DNA of 64,000 nucleotides from Cuneatibacter sp. NSJ-177 (lineage in GTDB: Bacteria; Bacillota; Clostridia; Lachnospirales; Lachnospiraceae). The notes below the pieces were generated by a model. It did not search any database. It was not told the DNA's origin and saw only the letters and a program-made list of their open reading frames with translations. Of the stretch, positions 25,767 through 34,545 are shown piece after piece (the first letter of the stretch is position 1; every line of letters starts with the position of its first letter). Location of the stretch: the NCBI RefSeq assembly GCF_022867805.1, contig NZ_JALIFO010000006.1:186001-250000 (forward strand), read 5' to 3'. The position numbers were made by a program, and so were the translations under genes.

Positions 25767-26711
25767 TTAAAATGAGTTCTCCCAAGAGGACGGTTCTTCC
25801 CCGTGGGTTTGATGGGTGAAATAGTCCTGAACAAAATCCCAGAAATCGAGGGCTGCCTCGGACATCAGGGATTCCTTGCGGCGCATCAGAGAGACCTGGC
25901 GTGAGGTATTATAATTTTTAATAGAAAACGTTCGGATATCCGGCGACAGGCGGCGGGCAACCCGAAGGCAGCATTCCGGCAGGATGCAGATGGCTTTTCC
26001 CGCGTCGACAAAGCGCATTTTTGTGATAAAGTCCTCCGTGCTGCAGAAAATCTTGGGGGAGAATCCGGCCGCCCGGCAGATCTTATAAGTAATGTCGGAG
26101 TAAAAGACGGTCACATCCGGCATTTCAATAAAAAAATCATCCTTTAGATCTTCCATGGCAAGTTCCGAAGTCTCTTCCGGATAACGGCGGTACCTCGGCG
26201 AAATGAAGAGACAGTGCTGTTCTTCAAACAGAGGATGGATAAACCAGGCCTGCTCCTTTTTGCTCAGCATGATCGCTTCATTTTGCGTGCCCAGGACAAA
26301 ATCGGTCTGATCGGCCAGTTCTTCATCTTTATCCCTGGATTGCCCCAGCGTGATCTTGATTTTGGGATTTAGTTCCGTGTAAGCCAGAACGCAGTCGGTG
26401 ATACAGTCGGCGAAGGCATGGCAGACAATGCGGATTTCCCCGCAGGTATCATACCGGGCCTGTTTGACAATCCGCAGTCCATTTTGAAGGTTGTCCAATG
26501 CTTTTTTGGCGTAGATGGCAAAGTTCCTTCCGTAATCATTCAGTTTGATTGCGTTTCCGCGGCGGTCAAAAAGCCGGGTCCCCACCTCTCTTTCCAGATT
26601 GGAGATACTTTTGCTGAGGGCAGGCTGGGAGATGCCGATAAAGGCAGCGCTGCTCGACATATGTTCCTGCTCACAGAGAACCAGAAAATATTCCAACTGT
26701 TTCATATCCAT
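25767..26711 (-). CDS. LysR-family regulator, probable regulator of the esterase regulon
   Basis: 314 residues: HTH at about 1-60 (MSSSAAFIGISQPALSKSI), then a substrate-binding effector domain. The frame is open back to 26891, but that would cover the divergent promoter; ATG 26711, 10 nt after GGGAGG, places the HTH at the N-terminus as in the family. It is divergent from the esterase operon. A TTATACTACCATAA box in the shared region, repeated before the DASS transporter at 32085, is the probable binding site. Confidence 0.9.
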   Translation of the reverse strand: MDMKQLEYFLVLCEQEHMSSSAAFIGISQPALSKSISNLEREVGTRLFDRRGNAIKLNDYGRNFAIYAKKALDNLQNGLRIVKQARYDTCGEIRIVCHAFADCITDCVLAYTELNPKIKITLGQSRDKDEELADQTDFVLGTQNEAIMLSKKEQAWFIHPLFEEQHCLFISPRYRRYPEETSELAMEDLKDDFFIEMPDVTVFYSDITYKICRAAGFSPKIFCSTEDFITKMRFVDAGKAICILPECCLRVARRLSPDIRTFSIKNYNTSRQVSLMRRKESLMSEAALDFWDFVQDYFTHQTHGEEPSSWENSF

Positions 26712-26746
26712 ATCCACTGCTCCTCCCTTTCCACTATTTCTTTTTG

Positions 26747-26800
26747 TTATACTACCATAAAAGACGGTCCATTGCCAGATAAAATAATTCTGGATATAAT
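26747..26800 (+). promoter_or_regulatory. Esterase operon promoter with upstream LysR-like box
   Basis: Box TTATACTACCATAA (26747-26760; TTAT-N6-ATAA), then -35 TTGCCA (26772-26777), a 17-nt spacer and -10 TATAAT (26795-26800). From box start to -35 start is 25 nt. The same box and spacing recur at 32085. A leader of about 179 nt follows. Confidence 0.75.
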
Positions 26801-26806
26801 TTACTA

Positions 26807-26985
26807 GGAAGGATCCGGACGTCGGACATAAATAAGCCATGCTTGCATGAGCGAATTTATGGACATCGGACGGGCAAGAAAGTATGAGCAAGGAGCCTGA
26901 TACGGCGGAATGCGAATACTTTTGGCAGCTGCGAGGGCGCAGGGCGAAATTCTTTTTTTAAAAAAGGGAGAGGGTGGTATAAACA
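26807..26985 (+). other. Long structured 5' leader of the esterase operon
   Basis: Between the predicted start of transcription and the ATG lie about 179 nt without a gene. CATAAAT (26826-26832) pairs with ATTTATG (26855-26861), enclosing CATGC/GCATG, and flanking GACGTCGGACAT and GGACATCGGACGG are near direct repeats. A CTTTTTTTAAAAAAG palindrome precedes the RBS. No known riboswitch class was recognised. Confidence 0.4.
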
Positions 26986-28212
26986 ATGAACTTTTATTAT
27001 AACCGGGAAACACTGCATTTTACGGCAGACTGGAATATTGCTTTGACGGATCGGTATCAGTACCGGATGGCGGGAGCCGCTTTGGCTACGGGTCATGATT
27101 TGCTGGTTCCGGCCAAGGATTTGCAGCGTCTTTATTCTCCTGAAATGAAAATCCAGCTTTCGGAGGAAGAGGCGGTTTTTGTGATGAATGGCAGAACCGT
27201 GCGAGTAGAGGCAGGCAGCAATCGTATGTTTTTAAATGGAAATCCGGTGCATTTATCAGCAGAGTGCCGCATGGAGAATGGGCTTTTGTACGTACCAGTG
27301 GGACAACTGATGAGCCTGGGCTTTGAAAAGAACGTTCGGTCGACAGGAGAACTGACGCCTACCTATATTAGTCCGGAGGCTAAGGGGATTAATAATCCGG
27401 GAGGGATCCTCCCGGACGAAGAGATGATTGTGGCTGTCAGCGAACACGGTGATTGTCCGATTGACGGCGCTTTGCTCCGCTATATCGACCTAATCCGCCG
27501 GGGGAAACGTTACGGGGAGCAGTACTGTACCTATTGGATGGACGGACCTCAGAAGGTGGTACCCTATATTACGTATATACCAACTTCTTATCAGCCGGGC
27601 GAGCCGTCAAAAATGGTGGTGTTTTTGCATGGAGGAAGCTATGATTTGGGAGAAAAGTATGCATTTCGCTTTGCCGGACATAAGCTGCAGATGGCCTGCG
27701 AAAAGTATCATTACATTCTTTTATGCGCCAATGCTTGTACGCTGCTTAGCAGTTATGGAAATATGCCGCCGCATATCCAAGCATGCGGTACGGAAGAAGA
27801 AAAGAAATATTATCAATGGGGCGACGATTCTGTAATGCAGGCGATAGCAGAGGTAAAGAAAGCGTATGCCATTGATGAAAAACATATTTATCTGATGGGA
27901 AATTCCATGGGAGCGGGAGGAACCTTTTATCTGCCGACAGTACACCCCGGCATGTTCCGGGCTTTGGCTCCTGGAGCTGGAAGCTTAAAGGTGATGTGTC
28001 CGGAGCATCTAGAAGCCTTAGACGGCATGCCTATCATTTATCCGGCAGGCACGGAGGATGACTTTGGTTTTGACCATATTTTGGAATCCAGAGATATGCT
28101 GACGGCGGCTGGAGCAGAGGTGGAGATGGCGATCGTGGGCGGCGGCCATCACCTAGACGCTTGGGTCGATGTGATCGACGATATTTTCAGGTTCTTTGAA
28201 AAACACGCATAG
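26986..28212 (+). CDS. Cytoplasmic esterase with N-terminal copper-amine-oxidase-N-like domain
   Basis: 408 residues. The first 130 resemble the Cu-amine-oxidase N-terminal-like domain (FLNGNPVHLSAECRMENG, then LYVPVGQLMSLGF). The rest is an alpha/beta hydrolase of the esterase D/PHB-depolymerase-like type, with HGGSYD as oxyanion region, nucleophile S307 in GNSMGAGG, and H in GGGHHLDAW. No signal peptide is seen, so it is probably cytoplasmic, which is unusual for the N-terminal domain. A paralogue with the same layout is at 30873. It is the first gene of the LysR-linked operon; the substrate is unknown. Confidence 0.75.
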   Translation: MNFYYNRETLHFTADWNIALTDRYQYRMAGAALATGHDLLVPAKDLQRLYSPEMKIQLSEEEAVFVMNGRTVRVEAGSNRMFLNGNPVHLSAECRMENGLLYVPVGQLMSLGFEKNVRSTGELTPTYISPEAKGINNPGGILPDEEMIVAVSEHGDCPIDGALLRYIDLIRRGKRYGEQYCTYWMDGPQKVVPYITYIPTSYQPGEPSKMVVFLHGGSYDLGEKYAFRFAGHKLQMACEKYHYILLCANACTLLSSYGNMPPHIQACGTEEEKKYYQWGDDSVMQAIAEVKKAYAIDEKHIYLMGNSMGAGGTFYLPTVHPGMFRALAPGAGSLKVMCPEHLEALDGMPIIYPAGTEDDFGFDHILESRDMLTAAGAEVEMAIVGGGHHLDAWVDVIDDIFRFFEKHA

Positions 28213-28222
28213 GTAGAGACAG

Positions 28223-29461
28223 ATGAAGGGAACAGAAAAAGAAAATGGGATTTCCGCACAGGAGCGGCTTTGGAGCCAGGACTTTATTCTGTTGTGTCTG
28301 GTGGCTGTAGTGGCTAGATTAGCTTTTACCTGTCAGTATACGGCTATCCCGCTTTTTGTGCAGGAGATCGGGAACGGAAAAGCGCAGGCAGGAATGGCTG
28401 CCGCAGTGTATTCTTTGACAGCCTTAGCTTTTCGGCCATTTATGGGGACCATGGTGGATTGCTGCAGCCGACGGTTTACGATGGGATTGGGAGTGGTGGT
28501 TTTTACTGCGGCAATGGGGATTTATTTGTTTTTGGGTTCTTCTGTAACCTTAGGGGTCGTGTATCTTTTACAAGGGGTAAATGGAATTGCGTTTTCTGCT
28601 TTGACGGTCGGGATGACCACTGCCTGCACGGATGTGGTTCCGCTTTCCCGTTTGACAAAGGGAATTGGGATTTTCGGTTTATCCTCCACCATTGCCAATG
28701 CATTTGCGCCTGCATTAGCTCTGCATATGATCGGCAGCAGCGGCGGATATCGTACTTATTTTACCGCGGCCGGTATCATTTCCTTCGCGGGTTTTGTCGG
28801 AATCTTGCTGATTCGTTACGAGAAGCGCCTGAAAGGGGGAAAAATCAGCGCTCCGGCTAGAGGCGCGGAAGAAAAGGAAAGCCGGGTATTCTGGGAAAAA
28901 TTTGTGGAGAGAAGCGCTGTTTTTGGTTCTCTCATGGTGATTTTGGTTATGTTTGCCGCTTCTTCGCTCAATAATTTTCTGCCTACTCTGGCGGAGGAAT
29001 ACTCCATCTTGAACATCAGCCTGTTTTTTACGCTTCAGGCAGTGGGAACCGCTGTCTCTCGTCTAGGAGCAGATGGAGTTTCTCGGAAAATTGGATATAT
29101 GCCGGCGTTAATTGTAGGATATGCTTGCTATATCTTGGGATTTATAGGGATTTTTATCATGTTTAGCGACGGCTTGGTTATTGCCATGGGATTTTTCTGT
29201 GGAATTGGACAGGGGCTGACGCAGACCATTTTGAATATGGCCGCGGTTATTCGGGCTCCGCAAAACCGCCGCGGTTCGGCCAACGCTACTTTCTACATGG
29301 CGATGGATATTGCAATCGGTCTGGGGGGCTATTTCTGGGGAATTATTGCGGATGTGGCCGGCACTCGTATGGTTTATCTGGGGACGGCGTTGGTGGTGGG
29401 AGCTGTTACTGCTTATACCAGCCTGTTTCATAAAAAATTGGATAAAAAAATATTTCATTGA
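28223..29461 (+). CDS. MFS transporter
   Basis: 412 residues, 12 predicted transmembrane helices in two six-helix halves. The A-motif-like loop between helices 2 and 3 reads GTMVDCCSRRFTMGLG, and the second half has a matching loop (RLGADGVSRKIGY). It belongs to the drug/sugar-type MFS group; no substrate can be read. It lies 10 nt after the first esterase and 15 nt before the carboxylesterase, so it is likely the import or export partner for the compound the esterases cleave. Base use is slightly more A/T-rich than in the housekeeping genes. Confidence 0.88.
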   Translation: MKGTEKENGISAQERLWSQDFILLCLVAVVARLAFTCQYTAIPLFVQEIGNGKAQAGMAAAVYSLTALAFRPFMGTMVDCCSRRFTMGLGVVVFTAAMGIYLFLGSSVTLGVVYLLQGVNGIAFSALTVGMTTACTDVVPLSRLTKGIGIFGLSSTIANAFAPALALHMIGSSGGYRTYFTAAGIISFAGFVGILLIRYEKRLKGGKISAPARGAEEKESRVFWEKFVERSAVFGSLMVILVMFAASSLNNFLPTLAEEYSILNISLFFTLQAVGTAVSRLGADGVSRKIGYMPALIVGYACYILGFIGIFIMFSDGLVIAMGFFCGIGQGLTQTILNMAAVIRAPQNRRGSANATFYMAMDIAIGLGGYFWGIIADVAGTRMVYLGTALVVGAVTAYTSLFHKKLDKKIFH

Positions 29462-29476
29462 CAGGAGGTTGGAGAG

Positions 29477-30862
29477 ATGGCTTTATTAAAGGCAAAGACA
29501 GAATCCGGCTGGGTGGAGGGAATGCCCGCCGCCAATCAGCTTTTTTCTGTGTTCCGGGGCGTTCCTTTTGCAGCTCCGCCGGTGGGGGCGCTGCGTTGGA
29601 AGGAACCGCAGCCGTTAGAGCCTTGGGAAGGGGTTCGCCCCTGCTACCGTTTTGCGCCTAGAGCGATGCAGGAGCGAATGGCATCGGAAGGCGGAGGGAT
29701 TGTAGCCAAGGAATTTTATGTAGGCGACTATGACTACAGTGAGGACTGTCTATATCTAAATATCTGGACGCCGGCCAAAAGTGCGGAAGAACGGCTTCCC
29801 GTGGCGGTTTATGTGCATGGCGGCGGCCATCAGACCGGCTACAGCTATCTGAACTGCTATGACGGAGAAGGATTTTGTAAGCGCGGTGTGATCATGGTGT
29901 CCATCGCGTATCGTTTGAATGTTTTTGGATATCTGGCGCATCCGGAGCTGACGGCGGAGCAGGGCGGAACTTCCGGCAACTATGGGATGAAGGACCAGCT
30001 GGCGGCGCTTTTGTGGGTACGGCGCAACATTGCCGCCTTTGGAGGAGATCCCAGCCGGGTGACGCTGTTTGGCCAGAGCGGAGGGGCTTCCAGCGTAGCG
30101 AATCTCTGCGCGCTGCCTGCCGCAGAGGGTTTATTTCAACGGGCTATCATGCAGAGCGGCGGAGGAATCCGTAAGGTATATTCCTATTGGTCGTCTTCCC
30201 TCTCCCATGCGGAGGAAGCCGGCGAGAAGTTTTTCGAGATGCTCGGCGTATCCGGGCTTGAGGAGGCCAGACGGCTTTCCGCCGAGGAATTACTGGACGG
30301 ATATACAAAATTTAAAATGGTAAACATCGGTGAAATGGACACGCCTTCTCTGATCGGAGGCTATATGCGGTTTGCGCCTGTGGACGACGGGATTTTCTTC
30401 CCGGAACCGGTGACAAAGCTTTATCAGGAGGGCAAATATCCGGAACTGGACTATATGCTGACTTCTACCAACGGTGAACACAAGGAAACCACCTTCCAGA
30501 ATCTTGCTTTCGCGGAAGTAAATGCGCGTCTGGGACGTAAGCCTTGCTATCTCGCTTACTTTACCTATGTTCCGCCCGGCGCGGATTGCGCGCATCATTC
30601 GGTAGAACATCATTATGTTTTTCAGACTTTAAGTCGTTCTTTCCGCCCGTATAGCGGACGGGATTGGGAACTGTCCAATGAGCTGGCCGACTACTGGGCC
30701 AACTTTATGAAATACGGAAATCCCAACGGTATGGGAGCGGAAACTTGGGAGTCTTACGAGGCGGGTCAGTACAATGTTTTGGAGATCGCCGGCGATGAAA
30801 GAAGGATGATTTCTCTGGACAAAGAAATGTGCGATTCGGAAATCCGTAGCGTTCTGGAGTAA
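29477..30862 (+). CDS. Type B carboxylesterase/lipase family protein
   Basis: 461 residues with the N-terminal signature FRGVPFAAPPVGALRWK, then SEDCLYLNIW, an oxyanion HGGG-like VHGGGHQTG, and nucleophile S201 in FGQSGGASSV (usual GESAGA). A His near CAHHSVEHHYVF fits the catalytic position. It is a little shorter than typical members (about 490-530), mostly in the C-terminal half. No signal peptide, so cytoplasmic. Cleaves carboxylic esters; the substrate is unknown. It lies between the MFS gene and the second esterase. Confidence 0.9.
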   Translation: MALLKAKTESGWVEGMPAANQLFSVFRGVPFAAPPVGALRWKEPQPLEPWEGVRPCYRFAPRAMQERMASEGGGIVAKEFYVGDYDYSEDCLYLNIWTPAKSAEERLPVAVYVHGGGHQTGYSYLNCYDGEGFCKRGVIMVSIAYRLNVFGYLAHPELTAEQGGTSGNYGMKDQLAALLWVRRNIAAFGGDPSRVTLFGQSGGASSVANLCALPAAEGLFQRAIMQSGGGIRKVYSYWSSSLSHAEEAGEKFFEMLGVSGLEEARRLSAEELLDGYTKFKMVNIGEMDTPSLIGGYMRFAPVDDGIFFPEPVTKLYQEGKYPELDYMLTSTNGEHKETTFQNLAFAEVNARLGRKPCYLAYFTYVPPGADCAHHSVEHHYVFQTLSRSFRPYSGRDWELSNELADYWANFMKYGNPNGMGAETWESYEAGQYNVLEIAGDERRMISLDKEMCDSEIRSVLE

Positions 30863-30872
30863 AGGAGAATTT

Positions 30873-32084
30873 ATGGCAATACCAAAAGCGCCCCTGGGGC
30901 AAGAATTTGGATACGATTTTCAATATGCCGTCTTTTTAAAGGCGTCGGAGAGGGTTTCTCTGTTTCTTGATTCCTATCTCTATGAGCCGGCTTTTCCTCC
31001 AACTGTGATTCACGGGGAGGTCTATCTGGCGGCGTCGGAGCTGTGCCGAATCTATGCGCCTTACCTGCAGATAAAATGGCAGGACGAGACGGCTGCGTTT
31101 ACTTACCGGCATCCGCTGGAAGAAGAACGGGTGGGAGAGCTAAAGAAGGATGAAATCTGTTTCATCGAGAATCAGCCCTATGTGAAGGCGGCTGGCGTCG
31201 TAGGGCGCTGTCTGGGCAAATCCGTTCAGGAAGAGGAGGGGTTTGCTATCCTTGCAGTGGAAGGAAAACAGCCTGTCTGTGAAGCTTTTTCCTCGCCTTT
31301 TGCCCGGAAGAGCTTGGAAAATCGACTGCACAATAAGGTATATGGGGAGCAGAATTTTTCTGTGTGGATGGAAGAGGCCGAGAGGATTATTCCCTACCGG
31401 ATGTATATCCCTTGCAGCTATCGTCCTGGTACGCCCCAGAAGACAATCGTCTGTTTCCACGGCGGGGACGCCAATGCGGACTATGTATTTCAGCATACAG
31501 ACAATGAGATTTGCCTGTATGCTGAAAAATACGGCTATTTGATTTTAGCCCTTTGCAGCTATCGGAAATATACGTTTTTCGGCGCGTCCAAGGTACCGAC
31601 CGGCGGGGAGAAGGCAGTGCCTAATTCCACCAATCCCTGCGGTCTTACGAAAGAACAGATGACTCACTGCAATACGGCGGAGGCGTCCGTGCTTTTTCAG
31701 ATCGAGGACGCCAAGAAAAGATTTACGCTGGATTCGGCTCATCTGTACGCGATGGGAAATTCCGGAGGCTGTCTTGGGATTTTCCAGCAGATAAAAATTC
31801 TTCCCAAAGGCTATTTTAAGAGAGTGGTCTGTTCGGGCGGAATGCCCTCCATTGATTTTTTAGATACGGAGCTGCTAAAGGAAAAGAGAACACGGATCCT
31901 TCTTTTGATGGCGACGGAGGATATATTTGACGGACAGTATACCTGCCAGGTGGGGTATCCATTTTTGAGAGAGCGAGACGTTGCGGTGGATTTTCATCCG
32001 GTGGGAGGCGGCAGCCATCTGCTTGGCTGGACGCGCGCGTTGGATGTCATCTTTGCGTATTTTGAACAAGACTATTCCAAATAG
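30873..32084 (+). CDS. Second cytoplasmic esterase with the same N-terminal domain layout
   Basis: 403 residues, paralogous to the product of 26986. N-terminal region LAASELCRIYAPYLQIKW aligns with VPAKDLQRLYSPEMKIQL of the first. The hydrolase part shows FHGGDANADYVF, nucleophile S297 in GNSGGCLG and a late GGGSHLLGW His. The two differ widely, so this is an old duplication. It is the last gene of the operon, 10 nt after the carboxylesterase, and ends at the start of the next regulatory region. Different ester specificity is likely but unproven. Confidence 0.75.
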   Translation: MAIPKAPLGQEFGYDFQYAVFLKASERVSLFLDSYLYEPAFPPTVIHGEVYLAASELCRIYAPYLQIKWQDETAAFTYRHPLEEERVGELKKDEICFIENQPYVKAAGVVGRCLGKSVQEEEGFAILAVEGKQPVCEAFSSPFARKSLENRLHNKVYGEQNFSVWMEEAERIIPYRMYIPCSYRPGTPQKTIVCFHGGDANADYVFQHTDNEICLYAEKYGYLILALCSYRKYTFFGASKVPTGGEKAVPNSTNPCGLTKEQMTHCNTAEASVLFQIEDAKKRFTLDSAHLYAMGNSGGCLGIFQQIKILPKGYFKRVVCSGGMPSIDFLDTELLKEKRTRILLLMATEDIFDGQYTCQVGYPFLRERDVAVDFHPVGGGSHLLGWTRALDVIFAYFEQDYSK

Positions 32085-32138
32085 TTATACTACCATGAGA
32101 CCTGCATTATTGCCTTTTTCTTATGGGAAATATATAAT
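32085..32138 (+). promoter_or_regulatory. Promoter of the DASS transporter with the shared LysR-like box
   Basis: Box TTATACTACCATGA (32085-32098), -35 TTGCCT (32110-32115), a 17-nt spacer and -10 TATAAT (32133-32138). The box is 12 of 14 identical to that at 26747 up to the last two positions and has the same 25-nt distance to the -35. It begins one base after the esterase stop codon. Confidence 0.75.
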
Positions 32139-32241
32139 CTGATACAGTAACCAGTGATTTGAAGCGGATCGCGCATTGCCGGCAGCAGCGGACAGCTTCC
32201 CAAAACACAAAACTTATGAGAAGTAGTAAAGGAGAGAGAAG

Positions 32242-33528
32242 ATGAATACAGGATTAATACTGACATTAATCGCATTTGTATTTGTTGCAGTTGCCCTGTT
32301 ATCCGGGAAAATTGCTCCTTCCGTGGCCTGCGGCGTAGCCGTTGTATTTTTGTGGCTGGCCGGCGTTATTGATATGACGGAAGTGTTTGCCAACTTTGTA
32401 AGCAGCAATATCGTTGTTATGGTGGGCATGATGATCGTGATTGCCGCCCTTTTGAAAACAAGCATTCTGGCCAACATCGCTGGATTGGTAAAGAAATCAA
32501 AAGGAAATAGCATTCGGCTTCTGCTTGTAATCGGTATGATTATTCCCTTTATTTTGTGCCAGTTTATCGGCGGCGTTACCGCTATGATTACGGTGCTGCC
32601 TCTGCTGATCGCCCTGGCCGCTGAGATTGGCATATCCCCGACTTTACTGGTGCTTCCCGCATCTGTCGGCGCTCAGGCAGGCTTGATGGCGTTGCCCATC
32701 GGCGGCGCGGCAGCCATGTACTTAATGAAAAACCAGATGGCCGCCAATGTGGGCAGTACGGAAGCTCTGGGGTTCTGGGATCTGTGCTTGACCCGTCTGC
32801 CTGGAACGATTGTACTTATGGTATTTGTCGTATTGGTTGGGTATAAGCTGCTTCCGAAGAGAGCCTTGGGAGATGCGGAGGCCCTGGACCACAAGCCGGA
32901 CGTGCTGAAAAAATCCCAGCTTCCCAAGTGGAAGGAGACGGCTGCTTACATTATTTTCTTCGGCTCTCTGGCCGCGATGATTTTCAGCGCTCAGCTGGGA
33001 ATTTCCAACGCGCAGATTTCTACGATTGCTGCTTTCCTGTGCGTGCTGCTTGGTATTTTGAATGAACGTGAAATGTATCAGGCGGTAAACTGGTCTTTGA
33101 TCTTTATGATGTCCTTTATGCTGGCTATCGTAACCGCTCTGTCCAACAGCGGCGCGGGAGACTTGATTGCCAGCGCCCTGTCCGGAGTTTTCGGTTTGGG
33201 CAACATGGTTTTGATCGTGGCCATTGTCTTTATCGTATGCGTGGTTTTGACTCAGTTTATGGACAATATGTCCCTGATCAATATTTTGACGCCGATCTGC
33301 ATTATGGCCTGTATGCAGAACAACATCAGTGCGCTGCCGATCATCTGCGCCATTGATTGTTCCTGCCTGGCGTCCTTCAGCACGCCGCTGGCTTCCCCCA
33401 GTTCCCTGATGGCATACAAGCTGGGCGGTTACAGCATGAAGGAGATGCTGAAATTCAGCGTTCCGCTGATTGCGCTGTCCGCAATCGTTTCCATTATCTG
33501 GGTGCCGCTGTATTTCAGCTTCCGATAA
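32242..33528 (+). CDS. DASS/SLC13-type (ArsB/NhaD superfamily) carboxylate transporter
   Basis: 428 residues, about 11-12 transmembrane helices in two inverted repeats. Signature re-entrant loops are visible: QFIGGVTAMITVLPLL in the first half and TQFMDNMSLINILTPIC in the second. The SLC13/CitM-like permeases move di- and tricarboxylates or related anions with sodium or protons. The promoter carries the same box as the esterase operon, so this transporter probably handles a cleavage product or substrate of that pathway. An RBS AAAGGAGAGAG precedes ATG 32242. Confidence 0.9.
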   Translation: MNTGLILTLIAFVFVAVALLSGKIAPSVACGVAVVFLWLAGVIDMTEVFANFVSSNIVVMVGMMIVIAALLKTSILANIAGLVKKSKGNSIRLLLVIGMIIPFILCQFIGGVTAMITVLPLLIALAAEIGISPTLLVLPASVGAQAGLMALPIGGAAAMYLMKNQMAANVGSTEALGFWDLCLTRLPGTIVLMVFVVLVGYKLLPKRALGDAEALDHKPDVLKKSQLPKWKETAAYIIFFGSLAAMIFSAQLGISNAQISTIAAFLCVLLGILNEREMYQAVNWSLIFMMSFMLAIVTALSNSGAGDLIASALSGVFGLGNMVLIVAIVFIVCVVLTQFMDNMSLINILTPICIMACMQNNISALPIICAIDCSCLASFSTPLASPSSLMAYKLGGYSMKEMLKFSVPLIALSAIVSIIWVPLYFSFR

Positions 33529-33602
33529 AGCACAAAGAACGACATATCTCCTCCTTCCGGAGTGACGCGGGGGAGGAGATTTTCATTGAATGGAGGTAAC
33601 TG

Positions 33603-34478
33603 ATGTCTCAGGACAAGAAAAATAATACAAACCATGACTTTGATCCAATGATGTTCCAGCCGCTGGAGCCGGTAAAGCTGTTTGACGACTATTATTTCAT
33701 CGGAAACAAGTTGGTTGGATTCCATGTATTAAAGACCAGCGAGGGACTGGTTCTCTTTGAGGCCATGGATAAATATGACGTGGACGATGAATTTTTGCTC
33801 CCCGGCTTAAAGAAATTGGGCCTTGAGAAAGAAAAAATTCTCATGCTGTTTTTAACTCACGGCCATTTCGATCACTATATGGGGGCGGAAAAGATTCGCC
33901 TGCGTACCGGCTGTGAGGTAGCTTTAAGCGCGGAGGATGCCGTTTTTATGGTAAACGGGCCGGATAACTACTTAGATATCGACGATTTGCGTGTTCCTCG
34001 CATTACCCGGATTTTGAAGGATGGCGAGGATTTGACGTTCGGCAGCCATACGGTTCATGTAATTTTTGCTCCGGGGCACACGCCTGGCTGCCTGAATTAT
34101 TCCTTTGAGGTTCATGACAAAGGAACGCCCCATCGGGTGATCATGGTAGGCGGTTACGGCGTCTTCGGCCCCGGCGTCTATCCCGGCGGCCATGAGTACC
34201 CCCACAGCGTGACCTATGCGGTCGAACAGGCTCTGGACTTTGCCGTCTCCTGTGTGAAGACATGGGAATATGTGAAAGAGACCGGCTGTGATGTGTATCT
34301 GAACCCGCATCCGCATCTTTGTGATCTCTTTGCTCTGGCGGAACAGAATCAGTCTCGGAAAGAAGGGGAAGAGAACGCCTTTGTGACCGGCAGGGACGGC
34401 GTCAGGAAATGGATCCAGGAGCGCTTTGACGTGTGCCTTGATTGCGCGCAGAAATTTACGGATATCCGTGGGAATTGA
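33603..34478 (+). CDS. MBL-fold metallo-hydrolase
   Basis: 291 residues with the metallo-beta-lactamase signature THGHFDHYMG (H86, H88, D90, H91) and a further metal histidine in APGHTPGCLNY. The C-terminal part adds HPHLCDLFAL. Members hydrolyse thioesters, lactones, phosphodiesters or other esters; the substrate is unknown. RBS GGAGGTAACTG. It lies 74 nt after the DASS transporter and is presumably cotranscribed, so it may act on the same small molecule (for example a lactone or thioester). A strong terminator follows. Confidence 0.9.
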   Translation: MSQDKKNNTNHDFDPMMFQPLEPVKLFDDYYFIGNKLVGFHVLKTSEGLVLFEAMDKYDVDDEFLLPGLKKLGLEKEKILMLFLTHGHFDHYMGAEKIRLRTGCEVALSAEDAVFMVNGPDNYLDIDDLRVPRITRILKDGEDLTFGSHTVHVIFAPGHTPGCLNYSFEVHDKGTPHRVIMVGGYGVFGPGVYPGGHEYPHSVTYAVEQALDFAVSCVKTWEYVKETGCDVYLNPHPHLCDLFALAEQNQSRKEGEENAFVTGRDGVRKWIQERFDVCLDCAQKFTDIRGN

Positions 34479-34494
34479 AAATATCCTATTCAGA

Positions 34495-34545
34495 AATATG
34501 CCGCCGGCGCCTGGCTTATCCCAGGTGCCGGCGGCATATTTTAAT
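34495..34545. terminator. Bidirectional terminator
   Basis: A 20-bp hairpin with one wobble (34495-34514 with 34521-34540) around a 6-nt loop, followed by TTTTAAT to the right and AAAT-rich sequence to the left. It separates the MBL gene from the convergent LysR gene. Confidence 0.9.
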
